NCBI GenBank assembly: GCA_963707575.1 | Contig: OY970171.1 | Coordinates: 1,984,001 to 2,048,000, forward strand | DNA length: 64,000 bases | Source: Gaiellasilicea sp963707575 | GTDB taxonomy: Bacteria; Actinomycetota; Thermoleophilia; Gaiellales; Gaiellaceae | Direction of reading: 5' to 3' | Part shown: positions 8,969 to 16,512 of the stretch, in pieces | Layout: the number at the start of each line of letters is the position of its first letter | How positions within the stretch are numbered: the stretch's first letter is position 1 | Position numbers and translations under genes: made by a program | Notes under the pieces: model-generated | What the model was told of the DNA's origin: nothing | The model's database searches: none | Seen by the model: the letters and a program-made list of their open reading frames with translations, nothing else

Positions 8969-10048
8969 ATGCGTCACGCCCTGGCCGCCGCCGTGCTCGT
9001 CGCGATCTCCCTCGCCTGCGTCGCCGGCGCCACGACACCGACCGTCCGGCTTGCGGCGGCTCCGCCCGGGCTGACCGCCCTCCGCCCCTGGACCGCGACG
9101 CTGCTGGTCAAGGGCTCGAGTGCGCGCCCGACGCTCGTCGCGCGCGGCACGAAGCTGCGCTCGTTCGCGACGGTGCGGGCAGGTCAGGGCCGCTGGCGCG
9201 CACGCGTCGTGCTGCCGGCCGGACGCTGGCGGCTCGAGGCGAGGCTCGGTGGGCGCACGCACCGGCTCGGCAGCGTCACCGTCTCGGCCCGTGTTCCGGA
9301 TCGCGTCACGCTTCCGTGGGGGCTGGCACTCCGCGACGGCTCCCTCTACGTCGCCGACCGGGATGCGAACCGGGTCCTCCGTGTCGCGCTCGCCTCCCGC
9401 GCGGTCACGGTCGTCGGCTCGGCGCGGGAGCCCGTGGCGGTCGACCTCGACCCGGCCGGCGTGGTGCACGCCGTCTCGGGCTGGGACATCGTCCGCTTCG
9501 AGGGCGGCTCGACCGTGCGTGTGGCGGGAAACGGAACGCGCGGGCTCGGTGGCAACGGCGGCCCGGCGACGCGCGCCCAGCTCGGCGGCGCGGGCGGCTT
9601 CGGCTTCGACGCCGCCGGACGCCTGTACATCTCGGAGTACGACGACGGGGTCCGCGTCGTCGCCCCGGACGGCACGATCGGGACGCTCGCCAGGGACCTC
9701 GGCGCGCCACACGACCTCGCGGTCGCGCCCGACGGAACGGTCACCGTCGTCCAGAGCCACCGGCACCGCGTCGCCCGGATCGCGCGCGACGGCCGGGTGA
9801 CCGTCCTCGGCGACGTGCAGCAGCCGATTGCGATCGAGCTGGCCGCGGACGGGAGCCTGTTCGTGGCGGGTGCGGACGGGATCGTGCAGCTCCGACCCGG
9901 CGGCGCTCGACGGACGGTCGCGACCGGGCTCGGGACGATCTCCGGCTTGGCGCTCGCCCCCGACGGGACCCTCTACGCCTCCAGCATCGAACGGAGGGAG
10001 GTGCTGAAGATCGCCCCGAACGGGCGGGTCACGACGTTCGTCCGATGA
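8969..10048 (+). CDS. secreted NHL/SMP-30-like beta-propeller protein
   Basis: A 359-residue exported protein. Residues 1-21 form a signal peptide (MRHALAAAVLVAISLACVAG). Residues 30-110 look like an immunoglobulin-like or carrier domain. From about 115 to the end there are repeated blades with the pattern GLALRDGSLYVADRDANRV, GFDAAGRLYISEYDDGVRV, DLAVAPDGTVTVV and GLALAPDGTLYAS, typical of NHL/Vgb-type six-blade propellers. Such folds bind ligands or act as lactonases or lyases; no catalytic set is evident. The start is fixed by GAGGAGGAG five bases upstream. Its 3' end overlaps the convergent deaminase by 20 bases. Confidence 0.8.
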   Translation: MRHALAAAVLVAISLACVAGATTPTVRLAAAPPGLTALRPWTATLLVKGSSARPTLVARGTKLRSFATVRAGQGRWRARVVLPAGRWRLEARLGGRTHRLGSVTVSARVPDRVTLPWGLALRDGSLYVADRDANRVLRVALASRAVTVVGSAREPVAVDLDPAGVVHAVSGWDIVRFEGGSTVRVAGNGTRGLGGNGGPATRAQLGGAGGFGFDAAGRLYISEYDDGVRVVAPDGTIGTLARDLGAPHDLAVAPDGTVTVVQSHRHRVARIARDGRVTVLGDVQQPIAIELAADGSLFVAGADGIVQLRPGGARRTVATGLGTISGLALAPDGTLYASSIERREVLKIAPNGRVTTFVR

Positions 10049-11021
10049 AGCTGGCCTCGTGTCCGCGCCGGTTCGCCTCGGCAAGCTCGTCGGCCGTGAG
10101 CGCGCCGATCCGCTCCAGCAGCTCCAGCTCGTCGCGGAGGTGCGTGCGCATCATCTCTGGCCCGTCCGTGGCGATCGTGAAGGCCACCTCGTGCTCGACG
10201 AAGGTGCGAAACGTGTCCCGCACGGCCTGCTCGTCCGGAAGCGCTTTCGTGAGCAGGTTCGAGGTGGGGCAGATCTCGAGCACCACGCCCGCCTCCCGCA
10301 GCGCGCGCATCAGGCCGGGGTCGCCGGCGGCGAGGATGCCGTGGCCGATCCGGTCGGGGCGCAGGTGCTCGACGACCTCGCCGAGCTCGGCCGCGCCCGT
10401 CGCGCCCTCCTCGCCGACGTGGATCGTGATCCCGAGGCCGGCCGCGCGCGCCGTCTCGACCATGGGCGCGACCTGCGTGTAGTCGTAGCGCCCGCCGTCC
10501 GGACGCGGCCCCGCGATGTCGATCCCGACCACGCCGCGCGAGGCCCAGCGGATCGCCTTCTCGACCACGATCGCGTTCTGGCGGGGCGTGAACGTCCGGT
10601 CCATCATCAGGATCAGCCCGCAGCGCACCTCCGGGTACTCGATCGAGGCGCGGTCGACGCCGCGGATCGCGGCCAGGATGATGTGGTCGAGGTCGCGCTC
10701 GCCGCCGCGGTTTCGCTTCATCGGGTTGAAGCGAAGCTCGAGCGTCGTGATCCCCTGGCTGCGGTAGGCGCCGCCGATCGCCCCGTGCACGGAGCGCTCG
10801 ACCGCGATCGGCGAGCTCTGGATCAGCTCCGTCCAGTGGTAGATCCGGTCGAGCGCGTTCAGATCCTCGACCCCGCGCGGGTCGGACACGGTCACGAGCG
10901 CGTCGAACTCCCAGTAGTCCTTCACCGGCAGCGAGATTCCCTGCTCGTGCGCCAGCGACCAGAGGATGTCGGAGGCGACCGAGCCGCCGAGGTGGGTGTG
11001 CAGCTCGGCGAGACCCTCCAC
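10029..11021 (-). CDS. adenosine deaminase family protein
   Basis: A metal-dependent TIM-barrel hydrolase of the adenosine/AMP deaminase family (330 residues). Zinc ligands are visible: HTH in AELHTHLGGS (8 and 10), H201 in ITIHVGEEG with E204 as catalytic acid, H227 in RIGHGI, and D286. The final motif is TDG instead of the usual TDDP; the second Asp contacts the purine in classical adenosine deaminase, so the substrate may not be adenosine. I prefer the GTG at 11021 because TAGACT ends seven bases before it; a TTG at 11045 would sit inside a palindrome that looks like an operator. Confidence 0.85.
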   Translation of the reverse strand: MEGLAELHTHLGGSVASDILWSLAHEQGISLPVKDYWEFDALVTVSDPRGVEDLNALDRIYHWTELIQSSPIAVERSVHGAIGGAYRSQGITTLELRFNPMKRNRGGERDLDHIILAAIRGVDRASIEYPEVRCGLILMMDRTFTPRQNAIVVEKAIRWASRGVVGIDIAGPRPDGGRYDYTQVAPMVETARAAGLGITIHVGEEGATGAAELGEVVEHLRPDRIGHGILAAGDPGLMRALREAGVVLEICPTSNLLTKALPDEQAVRDTFRTFVEHEVAFTIATDGPEMMRTHLRDELELLERIGALTADELAEANRRGHEASFIGRTS

Positions 11022-11028
11022 GCGAGCG

Positions 11029-11034
11029 AGTCTA
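11029..11034 (-). promoter_or_regulatory. -10 element for leaderless deaminase gene
   Basis: TAGACT on the minus strand, seven bases before the GTG at 11021. Confidence 0.5.
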
Positions 11035-11041
11035 CTGCGAG

Positions 11042-11064
11042 CCAAGTGACAGTCTGTTACTTGG
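11042..11064. promoter_or_regulatory. 23-bp inverted repeat, likely operator
   Basis: Arms CCAAGTGACAG and CTGTTACTTGG flank a single T and match at 10 of 11 positions. It spans the stop codon of the upstream hydrolase gene and ends 7 bases upstream of the deaminase -10, so it covers that gene's -35 region. A one-base loop makes an RNA hairpin unlikely; binding by a dimeric regulator fits better. Confidence 0.5.
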
Positions 11065-11695
11065 CGGTGGCGCGCGCAACGAGGTCGCGCAGGTCGGGCA
11101 GGAAGCCGGGGTCGATCGTGTGCGGGAGCGGGTACTCCCGGTAGAGCAGGTCGGGACGCGCGGGCTCGAGCTGCTCGCGCGCCCGGCGGCCGAACTGCAC
11201 CGGGATGATCTGGTCGTAGGTGCCGTGCCCGATCGCGACGGGATAGCCCTCCAAACCGGTGAGCTCGAGCTCCAGCCCTTCCACCTCCGGCATGAAGCCC
11301 GAGAGCGCGATGATCGCCGCCGGCCGCTTTGTCCTGCCGCGGCCGAGTCCGAGGGCCCAGCTCATCACGGCGCCCTGCGAGAAGCCCCCCAGCACGGTGC
11401 TCTCGAGCGGGACCGGCAGCTCGTCGAGCCAGTCGGAGGCCGCCTCGAACGTGGGCCAGAAGGTGGCCGGCTCGGGCGTCGGCAGCCCGCCGAGTGCGTA
11501 CCAGTGCGCGCCGCCGGGCGGCAGCGAGAGCGGCCCGCGAGGCGTCACACCGAGCAGGCGGCGGTCGGGATCGAGGGCGTCGAGCAGCGGATGGAGGTCG
11601 TGCTCGTCGGCTCCGCGTCCGTGCAGGAGGACGAGCGCGCCCTCCGGCTCGGCGACCGCCTCGCGCACCCGCGCGCGGATCAGCGGTTCTGCCAC
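11057..11695 (-). CDS. mhqD: phospholipase/carboxylesterase-type hydrolase (MhqD-like)
   Basis: A 212-residue alpha/beta hydrolase of the phospholipase/carboxylesterase family. The nucleophile elbow is GGFSQGAV with S106, the acid is probably D161 in HGTYDQIIP, and the base H192 in PLPHTIDP. The oxyanion region is LLHGRGADEHDL. Its start overlaps the dioxygenase stop by 16 bases, so the two are translated together. In Bacillus subtilis, MhqD-type hydrolases pair with MhqO-type dioxygenases in quinone and hydroquinone resistance; the same pairing here supports that role. No MarR-type regulator is seen nearby. The symbol is by analogy. Confidence 0.75.
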   Translation of the reverse strand: MAEPLIRARVREAVAEPEGALVLLHGRGADEHDLHPLLDALDPDRRLLGVTPRGPLSLPPGGAHWYALGGLPTPEPATFWPTFEAASDWLDELPVPLESTVLGGFSQGAVMSWALGLGRGRTKRPAAIIALSGFMPEVEGLELELTGLEGYPVAIGHGTYDQIIPVQFGRRAREQLEPARPDLLYREYPLPHTIDPGFLPDLRDLVARATAK

Positions 11696-12606
11696 GACTC
11701 CCGCGGATCGGGCAGCGGTGTCAGCCGAGGCTCGATCTGCTCCCGCAGGTGCTCGAAGGCCGGCGGCAGGGACAGCCGCTCGCCAAGATGCTCGGGATCC
11801 TCGTCGGTCGTGAAGCCGGGGCCGAGCGTGGCCAACTCGAAGAGGACGCCGCTCGGCTCGCGGAAGTAGACCGACTTGAAGTAGAAGCGCTCGATCACCG
11901 GTGTGGGCTGGTACCCCGCCTCCGCCACCCGTCGCTGCCAGTCCGCGTGCTCCTCGGTCGTGGACGCCCAGGCGACATGGTGGACGGTGCCCGCTCCGCC
12001 GACGCCGCGCTCCTCGGGCGGCTCGTCGTAGGCGATCCAGCCGCCGCGCCGCTCGCCGCGTGCCTCCCAGGCGGTGTTCGCCTTCGGCTCGAAGCCCAGC
12101 GTCTCCTCGAGCAGCGGCCGGCTGCGCTCAGGTGCCGCGCTGTAGGCGCGCACGCCCTCGAAGCCCTGGAGTGCAAGCTCGCGCGGGATCTCCGGATGCT
12201 CGGCGACGAGCGGCTCGTCCTCCGTCTCCACGACGGCCAGCTCGTAGCGCATGCCCTCCGGGTCCTCGAAGGTCAGCCCTCCCTCGCTGCGCGAGACCTC
12301 GATGCCCTCGGCGCGGAGCCGCTGCGCCCAGAAGTCGAGCGCATCCTCGGAGGCGACGCGGTAGACGATCGTGTGCACCATCCCCGCGCCGGGCCGGCCG
12401 CGGCGGGCACCCGGATACTCGAAGAAGGTGAGGTCGGCGCCGGCGCTTGCGTTCTCGTCGGCGTAGAAGAGGTGGTAGACGGTCGGGTCGTCCTGGTTGA
12501 CCGTCTTCTTGACGAGCCGCTGGCCGAGCACGCGCGTGTAGAAGTCGACGTTGCCCGGGGCATCGCCCGTGATCAGCGTGATGTGGTGGATTCCTTCGAG
12601 GCGCAT
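11680..12606 (-). CDS. mhqO: ring-cleaving dioxygenase, VOC superfamily (MhqO-like)
   Basis: A 308-residue protein with two vicinal-oxygen-chelate modules. Each begins with a metal-ligand His motif: MRLEGIHHITLITGD at the N-terminus and TVHHVAWAS near residue 210. The C-terminal LFELATLGPGFTTDE carries the Glu ligand typical of the PcpA/LinE/MhqO group of hydroquinone dioxygenases. It would cleave hydroquinone-like rings with Fe(II). The ATG follows AAGGGA by six bases. It overlaps the hydrolase gene downstream; together they look like a small aromatic-stress operon. Confidence 0.8.
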   Translation of the reverse strand: MRLEGIHHITLITGDAPGNVDFYTRVLGQRLVKKTVNQDDPTVYHLFYADENASAGADLTFFEYPGARRGRPGAGMVHTIVYRVASEDALDFWAQRLRAEGIEVSRSEGGLTFEDPEGMRYELAVVETEDEPLVAEHPEIPRELALQGFEGVRAYSAAPERSRPLLEETLGFEPKANTAWEARGERRGGWIAYDEPPEERGVGGAGTVHHVAWASTTEEHADWQRRVAEAGYQPTPVIERFYFKSVYFREPSGVLFELATLGPGFTTDEDPEHLGERLSLPPAFEHLREQIEPRLTPLPDPRESWQNR

Positions 12607-12691
12607 TGCAGTCCCTTCGTCGTGGTCCTCACCTCATGCAACGATATTTGCGCCGGCAACTATTCCCCATACGTCATAGACTGACACGAGC

Positions 12692-13834
12692 ATGAAGGTC
12701 GGGATCGTCGTGCCGTTCTCGTGGTCCTTCTGGGGCGCCGTCGTCGAGCACGCCGAGCTCCAGGCGGCCGCGCTGCGCAAGCAGGGCGTCGAGGTGAAGC
12801 TGATCATGGGCAACGACCCGCCGGGTCAGTTCACGCGTGCGCTGCATCCCCGAGTCGGCCGCCACGGCGAGCCGCCGGACGACGTGATCGCGATCGGCCG
12901 GTCGGTGATCGTGCCGGCGAACGGCTCGCTGCCGAACATCATCCTCAGCCCGCGCGCGATCCTGCGCATGCGCCGCGTGCTCGCCCGCGAGCGCTTCGAC
13001 CTGCTCCACCTGCACGAGCCGATGACGCCGATCCCGTGCATCGCGGCGCTCGCGCTCTGGGACGGCCCGATGGTGGGCACCCACCACGCGAGCGGCGATC
13101 TGGGCTGGATGCGACTCGCGACGCCCGTGTGGGGCTTCCTGGAGGAACGGCTCGACCGCAGGCTGGCCGTGTCCGAGCAGGCACGGGCGTCGGCGCAGCG
13201 CTGGCTGCCGGGCGAGTACGAGATCGTCCCGAACGGCGTCCTGATCCCGCAGCGCGCCGAGCCGGGCGGGCGCGAGCACCGCTTCGTCTTCGCCGGACGG
13301 CAAGAGCCGCGCAAGGGGCTGCAGGTGCTGCTCCGCGCCTGGCCGGAGGTGCACCGGCGGACGGGCGCCCGGCTTCGGGTCGTAGGCGCCGACCCGCTCG
13401 CGGTACGGCTGCTGCTGACGCGGCTGCGCGTGCCCGACGACGGTATCGACGTGCTCGGCTTCCTCAGCCAGGACGATCTCACCGCCGAGCTCTCGTCTGC
13501 GAAGGCGCTCGTGGCTCCCTCGCTGGGCGGCGAGAGCTTCGGGATGGTGCTGACGCGGGCCTTCGCCTGTGCGACGCCGGTCGTCGCGTCCGACATCGAG
13601 GGCTACCGTGACGTGATGACGGCGGAGACTGCGGTGCCGGTCCCGCCCGGGGATGCCGGTGCGCTCGCCGAGGCGATGATCGCGCTCGTCGAGGACGAGC
13701 CGCGGCGACTGGCGCTCGCCGCCGCTGCGCGCCAGCTCGCGATCGACCGCTATTCCTGGGACGACATCGGGCGGCGGCTGCTCGGGATCTACGAGTCCGT
13801 GGTGGGTGTGACGCCCGTCGAGGTCGCGGCGTGA
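12692..13834 (+). CDS. PimA-like GT4 glycosyltransferase
   Basis: A 380-residue GT-B enzyme close to phosphatidylinositol alpha-mannosyltransferases. The N-terminus MKVGIVVPFSWSFWGAVVEH has the PimA acceptor-side pattern. The donor side shows FVFAGRQEPRKGLQVLL and APSLGGESFGMVLTRAF with the catalytic-loop Glu residues. It would transfer mannose or a similar sugar from a GDP-sugar to a membrane lipid at the inner leaflet. Its stop overlaps the GTG of the UPF0104 membrane protein (GTGA). TAGACT ends 9 bases before the ATG. Gene order and the lack of other Pim genes leave the true substrate open. Confidence 0.85.
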   Translation: MKVGIVVPFSWSFWGAVVEHAELQAAALRKQGVEVKLIMGNDPPGQFTRALHPRVGRHGEPPDDVIAIGRSVIVPANGSLPNIILSPRAILRMRRVLARERFDLLHLHEPMTPIPCIAALALWDGPMVGTHHASGDLGWMRLATPVWGFLEERLDRRLAVSEQARASAQRWLPGEYEIVPNGVLIPQRAEPGGREHRFVFAGRQEPRKGLQVLLRAWPEVHRRTGARLRVVGADPLAVRLLLTRLRVPDDGIDVLGFLSQDDLTAELSSAKALVAPSLGGESFGMVLTRAFACATPVVASDIEGYRDVMTAETAVPVPPGDAGALAEAMIALVEDEPRRLALAAAARQLAIDRYSWDDIGRRLLGIYESVVGVTPVEVAA

Positions 13835-14904
13835 GGATCGTCCGCAGCCGCTGGCTGCAGGCAAGCGGGGTCTTGATCCTCTTCCCGATCGTCGGTCTGC
13901 TGCTCTGGTGGCGCGGGCCGGACTGGAACGTCGTCTACCACGCGTTCGACTTCGTCAACTGGGCGTGGATCGTCTTCGCCCTCGTGCTCAACCTGCTCTC
14001 CGTGGTCGCGCGCTCGCTCGCGTGGCAGCTGACGATCGTGCAGGCGCTGGATCCGCCCGACCCCCCGTATAACCGCGTCTTCTCCGCCTTCGCGATCGGG
14101 CTGCTCGGGAACGCGGCGCTTCCTGGCCGCATCGGCGAGCTCGCGCGCGTCGCGGTGCTGCGGCGAAACTTGCCCGAGCACGGTGAGGGCACGAGCGCGG
14201 CGCTCGTGGGCACCGTCTTCGCGCACCGGCTCTTCGACGTGATCCCGGCCCTGCTCCTCGTGGGCTACGTGCTGATGACGGCCAGGATCCCCACGTGGGC
14301 GGTGACGAGCCTGGCGGTCGTCTCCATCGTCGGGGTCACGCTCTTCACGTTGGCCGTCCTGAGCGCCCGCCGGGGCGACAGGGCGGGGCTCGACAACGCC
14401 AAGCCACTGCGGCGGCTGCTGGGGATGGCGCGGCAGGGGCTGTCCGTGATGAGAGCGCCGGCACCTGCTGCCGGGGCGATCCTGCTCCAGTGCACCGGCT
14501 GGTTCCTCCAGCTGATCGCCGTCTACGTCGCCATGCGTGCGTTCGACATCCACGCGCCGCTGCCCGCAGCCGGGCTCGTGCTGCTGCTGATGAACGTGGC
14601 CACGATCTTCCCGTTGTGGCCGGGCAACATCGGCCTGCTCCAGGCGGCCGTCGCGCTGCCGCTCGTCCAGTACGGCGTCGCCTACTCCACCGGCTTCGCC
14701 TACGCGCTGGTGCTCCAAGTGGTGGAGATGTCCGTCGGGGTCGGCGTCGGGCTGATCTTCCTCGCGCGCGAGGGGCTCTCGTTCGCGACGCTCCGCGACC
14801 TGCCCGAGCCGGAGGACGTGATCTTCGAAGGCGAGGAGCTGGACGACCTGGACGACCTGGACGAGCTCGAGGCGCGCCGTGCTCGCGCTGGCGTCTCCGG
14901 CTAG
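13831..14904 (+). CDS. lysylphosphatidylglycerol synthase TM region/UPF0104 family membrane protein
   Basis: A 357-residue integral membrane protein with about eight hydrophobic segments and the UPF0104/AglD fold marks: GLLGNAALPGRIGELARVAVL near residues 90-110 and FPLWPGNIGLLQAAVALPL near 263-281. Members are thought to flip or bind lipid-linked intermediates. The C-terminus is acidic and repetitive (EELDDLDDLDELEARR). It starts on a GTG overlapping the PimA-like gene's stop, which suggests a joint role in making or moving a glycolipid. The glycerate kinase start lies inside its last 26 bases. Confidence 0.82.
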   Translation: MRIVRSRWLQASGVLILFPIVGLLLWWRGPDWNVVYHAFDFVNWAWIVFALVLNLLSVVARSLAWQLTIVQALDPPDPPYNRVFSAFAIGLLGNAALPGRIGELARVAVLRRNLPEHGEGTSAALVGTVFAHRLFDVIPALLLVGYVLMTARIPTWAVTSLAVVSIVGVTLFTLAVLSARRGDRAGLDNAKPLRRLLGMARQGLSVMRAPAPAAGAILLQCTGWFLQLIAVYVAMRAFDIHAPLPAAGLVLLLMNVATIFPLWPGNIGLLQAAVALPLVQYGVAYSTGFAYALVLQVVEMSVGVGVGLIFLAREGLSFATLRDLPEPEDVIFEGEELDDLDDLDELEARRARAGVSG

Positions 14905-15820
14905 CCTCAAGGGCGTCCTCGCCGCCGCCGGCGCCGCGGAGGCACTGGGCGAAGGGATGCGTGACGGCGGGGCCTCCGTCGAGCTGGCCCCGGTCGCCGA
15001 CGGCGGCGAAGGGACGACGGACGTCCTGCACGCGGTGCTGGGCGGCGAGTGGCTCGAGACCGAGGTCGCCGACGCCTTCGGCGAGACGCACGCTGCCCGC
15101 TGGCTCGTGCTCCCGGACGGCACGGCGGTCGTCGAGGCGGCAGCTGCAGTTCCGTTCGACCCTGCGCGGCTCGACCCGCTCGCCGCGTCGAGCGGTGGCT
15201 TCGGGGAGCTCGTCCGGCACGCCCTCGACGCGGCGCCGAGCACGCTCGTGCTCTGCCTCGGCGGAACCGCGACGATGGACGCCGGCACCGGTCTGCTCGA
15301 GACGCTCGCCGCCGTGCCGGCCGGCACGGTCGCGCTCTGCGACGTGCGCACCACGCTGTGGGAGGCGCCACGCGTCTTCGGGCCCCAGAAAGGGGCCTCG
15401 CCGGACGACGTCACCGCGCTCGAGCGGCGGTTCGCGCTGCGGGCGGAGCTCGTTCCGTTCGCGGAGCTCGAGGGCTCCGGTGCGGCCGGTGGGCTCGGCG
15501 CGGCGGTCGCTGCGCTCGGCGCGGCACTCGTCCCGGGTGCCGATTGGCTGCTCGCGGCGATCGGCTTCGGGGAGCGGCTCCGTCGCGCCGACCTCGTCGT
15601 CACGGGCGAGGGCCGCGTCGATGCGTCGACCTACGCCGGCAAGGCCCCGGCGAGGGTGGCGGCTGCAGCCCGGGAGGCGAACGTGCGCTGCGTCGTCTTC
15701 GGCGGGCTCGTCGAGGTGCCGTTCCCGGACGTCGAGACCGTTGCGCTCTCCGGCGACCCGGCGGCGGCCGCGCACGACCTCCGCCTGCTCGGGCGCGACC
15801 TGGTCGCCCGGAGCTCCTAG
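14879..15820 (+). CDS. glxK: glycerate kinase (GlxK/GarK family)
   Basis: A 313-residue glycerate 2-kinase that phosphorylates glycerate with ATP. Family motifs are SLKGVLAAAGAAEALGEGM at the N-terminus, APVADGGEGTTDVL near 35-48, CLGGTATMDAGTGLLETL near 123-140, FGPQKGAS, and TGEGRVDASTYAGKAP near 241-256. Typical members are about 370-380 residues, so this copy is short, and its N-terminal strand lacks the usual charged residues. The GTG start lies within the upstream gene, which implies coupling. A link to lipid or sugar metabolism through neighbouring genes is only inferred. Confidence 0.85.
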   Translation: MLALASPASLKGVLAAAGAAEALGEGMRDGGASVELAPVADGGEGTTDVLHAVLGGEWLETEVADAFGETHAARWLVLPDGTAVVEAAAAVPFDPARLDPLAASSGGFGELVRHALDAAPSTLVLCLGGTATMDAGTGLLETLAAVPAGTVALCDVRTTLWEAPRVFGPQKGASPDDVTALERRFALRAELVPFAELEGSGAAGGLGAAVAALGAALVPGADWLLAAIGFGERLRRADLVVTGEGRVDASTYAGKAPARVAAAAREANVRCVVFGGLVEVPFPDVETVALSGDPAAAAHDLRLLGRDLVARSS

Positions 15821-15831
15821 GCAGTGCTGGC

Positions 15832-16251
15832 CTAGGTCGTGCTGCGCTGCTCGGAGGCGCGGAGCTTCGCGGCCAGCGCCTGGAGCAGCTTCCAGGCCAC
15901 ACGGGGATCGGATTCGACGAAGGGCCGGAACTCCCAGAAGGTCATGCCGTAGCAGGTCATGTCGGTGTCGGCCGTGATCGTGGCGGTGCGCGCACCCTCG
16001 TCGATCAGCGCGATCTCGCCGAAGTAGTCGCCCGGACCGAGCTTGCCGCGCTCCGCCCCGCCGACGGTGACGGAGGCGGTGCCTTCGCCGATCACGAAGA
16101 AGCCCGCACCCTTCTGCCCCTCGGTCGCGAGGGCGTCGCCCGCCGAGAAGCGCCGTTCCTTGAACGCGTCGGCTACGCGCTCGAGCTCCCGCCGCTCGAG
16201 CCCGGCGAGGAGCGGGACCTGCGCGATCGTGTCGGTGGAGGGCCGCGGCAT
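15832..16251 (-). CDS. cyclic nucleotide-binding domain protein
   Basis: A stand-alone 139-residue CAP/CRP effector domain without the helix-turn-helix. The phosphate-binding cassette is LGPGDYFGEIALIDEGARTA, containing the Gly-Glu pair and the Arg that contact the cyclic nucleotide's ribose phosphate. It is probably a cytosolic sensor acting through partner proteins, since no output domain is fused. The ATG has no Shine-Dalgarno; TAGACT ends six bases upstream and overlaps the xseB stop codon. It lies convergent to glycerate kinase. Confidence 0.85.
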   Translation of the reverse strand: MPRPSTDTIAQVPLLAGLERRELERVADAFKERRFSAGDALATEGQKGAGFFVIGEGTASVTVGGAERGKLGPGDYFGEIALIDEGARTATITADTDMTCYGMTFWEFRPFVESDPRVAWKLLQALAAKLRASEQRSTT

Positions 16252-16257
16252 GCGCGG

Positions 16258-16263
16258 AGTCTA
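16258..16263 (-). promoter_or_regulatory. -10 element for leaderless cNMP-binding gene
   Basis: TAGACT on the minus strand, six bases before the ATG at 16251. Its first three bases are the stop codon of xseB. Confidence 0.5.
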
Positions 16264-16512
16264 TTCCGGCGCCTCCGCGGGAGCTGCGCCTTCGGTCCGC
16301 TTCGCCAGCTCCTCGATCTTCCCCTGAGCGGTCTCGAGCCTCGTGACGCAGAAGCGGAGCAGCTCCTCACCGCGCTCCCACAGTGCGATCGCCTCGTCGA
16401 GGCTGGCGCCGCCGCGCTCCAGCCGCTCGACGATCGCCTCCAGCTCCGTCTGCGCAGCTTCGAACGTCAACTCGCGCACGTCCCCGGCCGCCTCGCTCCC
16501 GCCCGCGCTCAT
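16261..16512 (-). CDS. xseB: exodeoxyribonuclease VII small subunit
   Basis: An 83-residue helical protein with the XseB pattern LTFEAAQTELEAIVERLERG followed by LDEAIALWERGEELLRFC. It binds the large subunit to form the exonuclease that degrades single-stranded DNA into acid-soluble oligomers. The ATG overlaps the xseA stop by four bases (ATGA), the normal order in this operon. Length and motif are typical. Confidence 0.93.
   Translation of the reverse strand: MSAGGSEAAGDVRELTFEAAQTELEAIVERLERGGASLDEAIALWERGEELLRFCVTRLETAQGKIEELAKRTEGAAPAEAPE

Noticed and set aside
12607..12691. GTTGC/GCAAC half-sites between the dioxygenase and PimA-like genes as a possible MhqR-like operator
   Set aside because: Arms are four to five bases with irregular spacing; no convincing dyad.
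14839..14870. Tandem GACGACCTG triplet-phase repeat
   Set aside because: It is the acidic C-terminal tail (DDLDDLDEL) of the UPF0104 protein, not a noncoding repeat.
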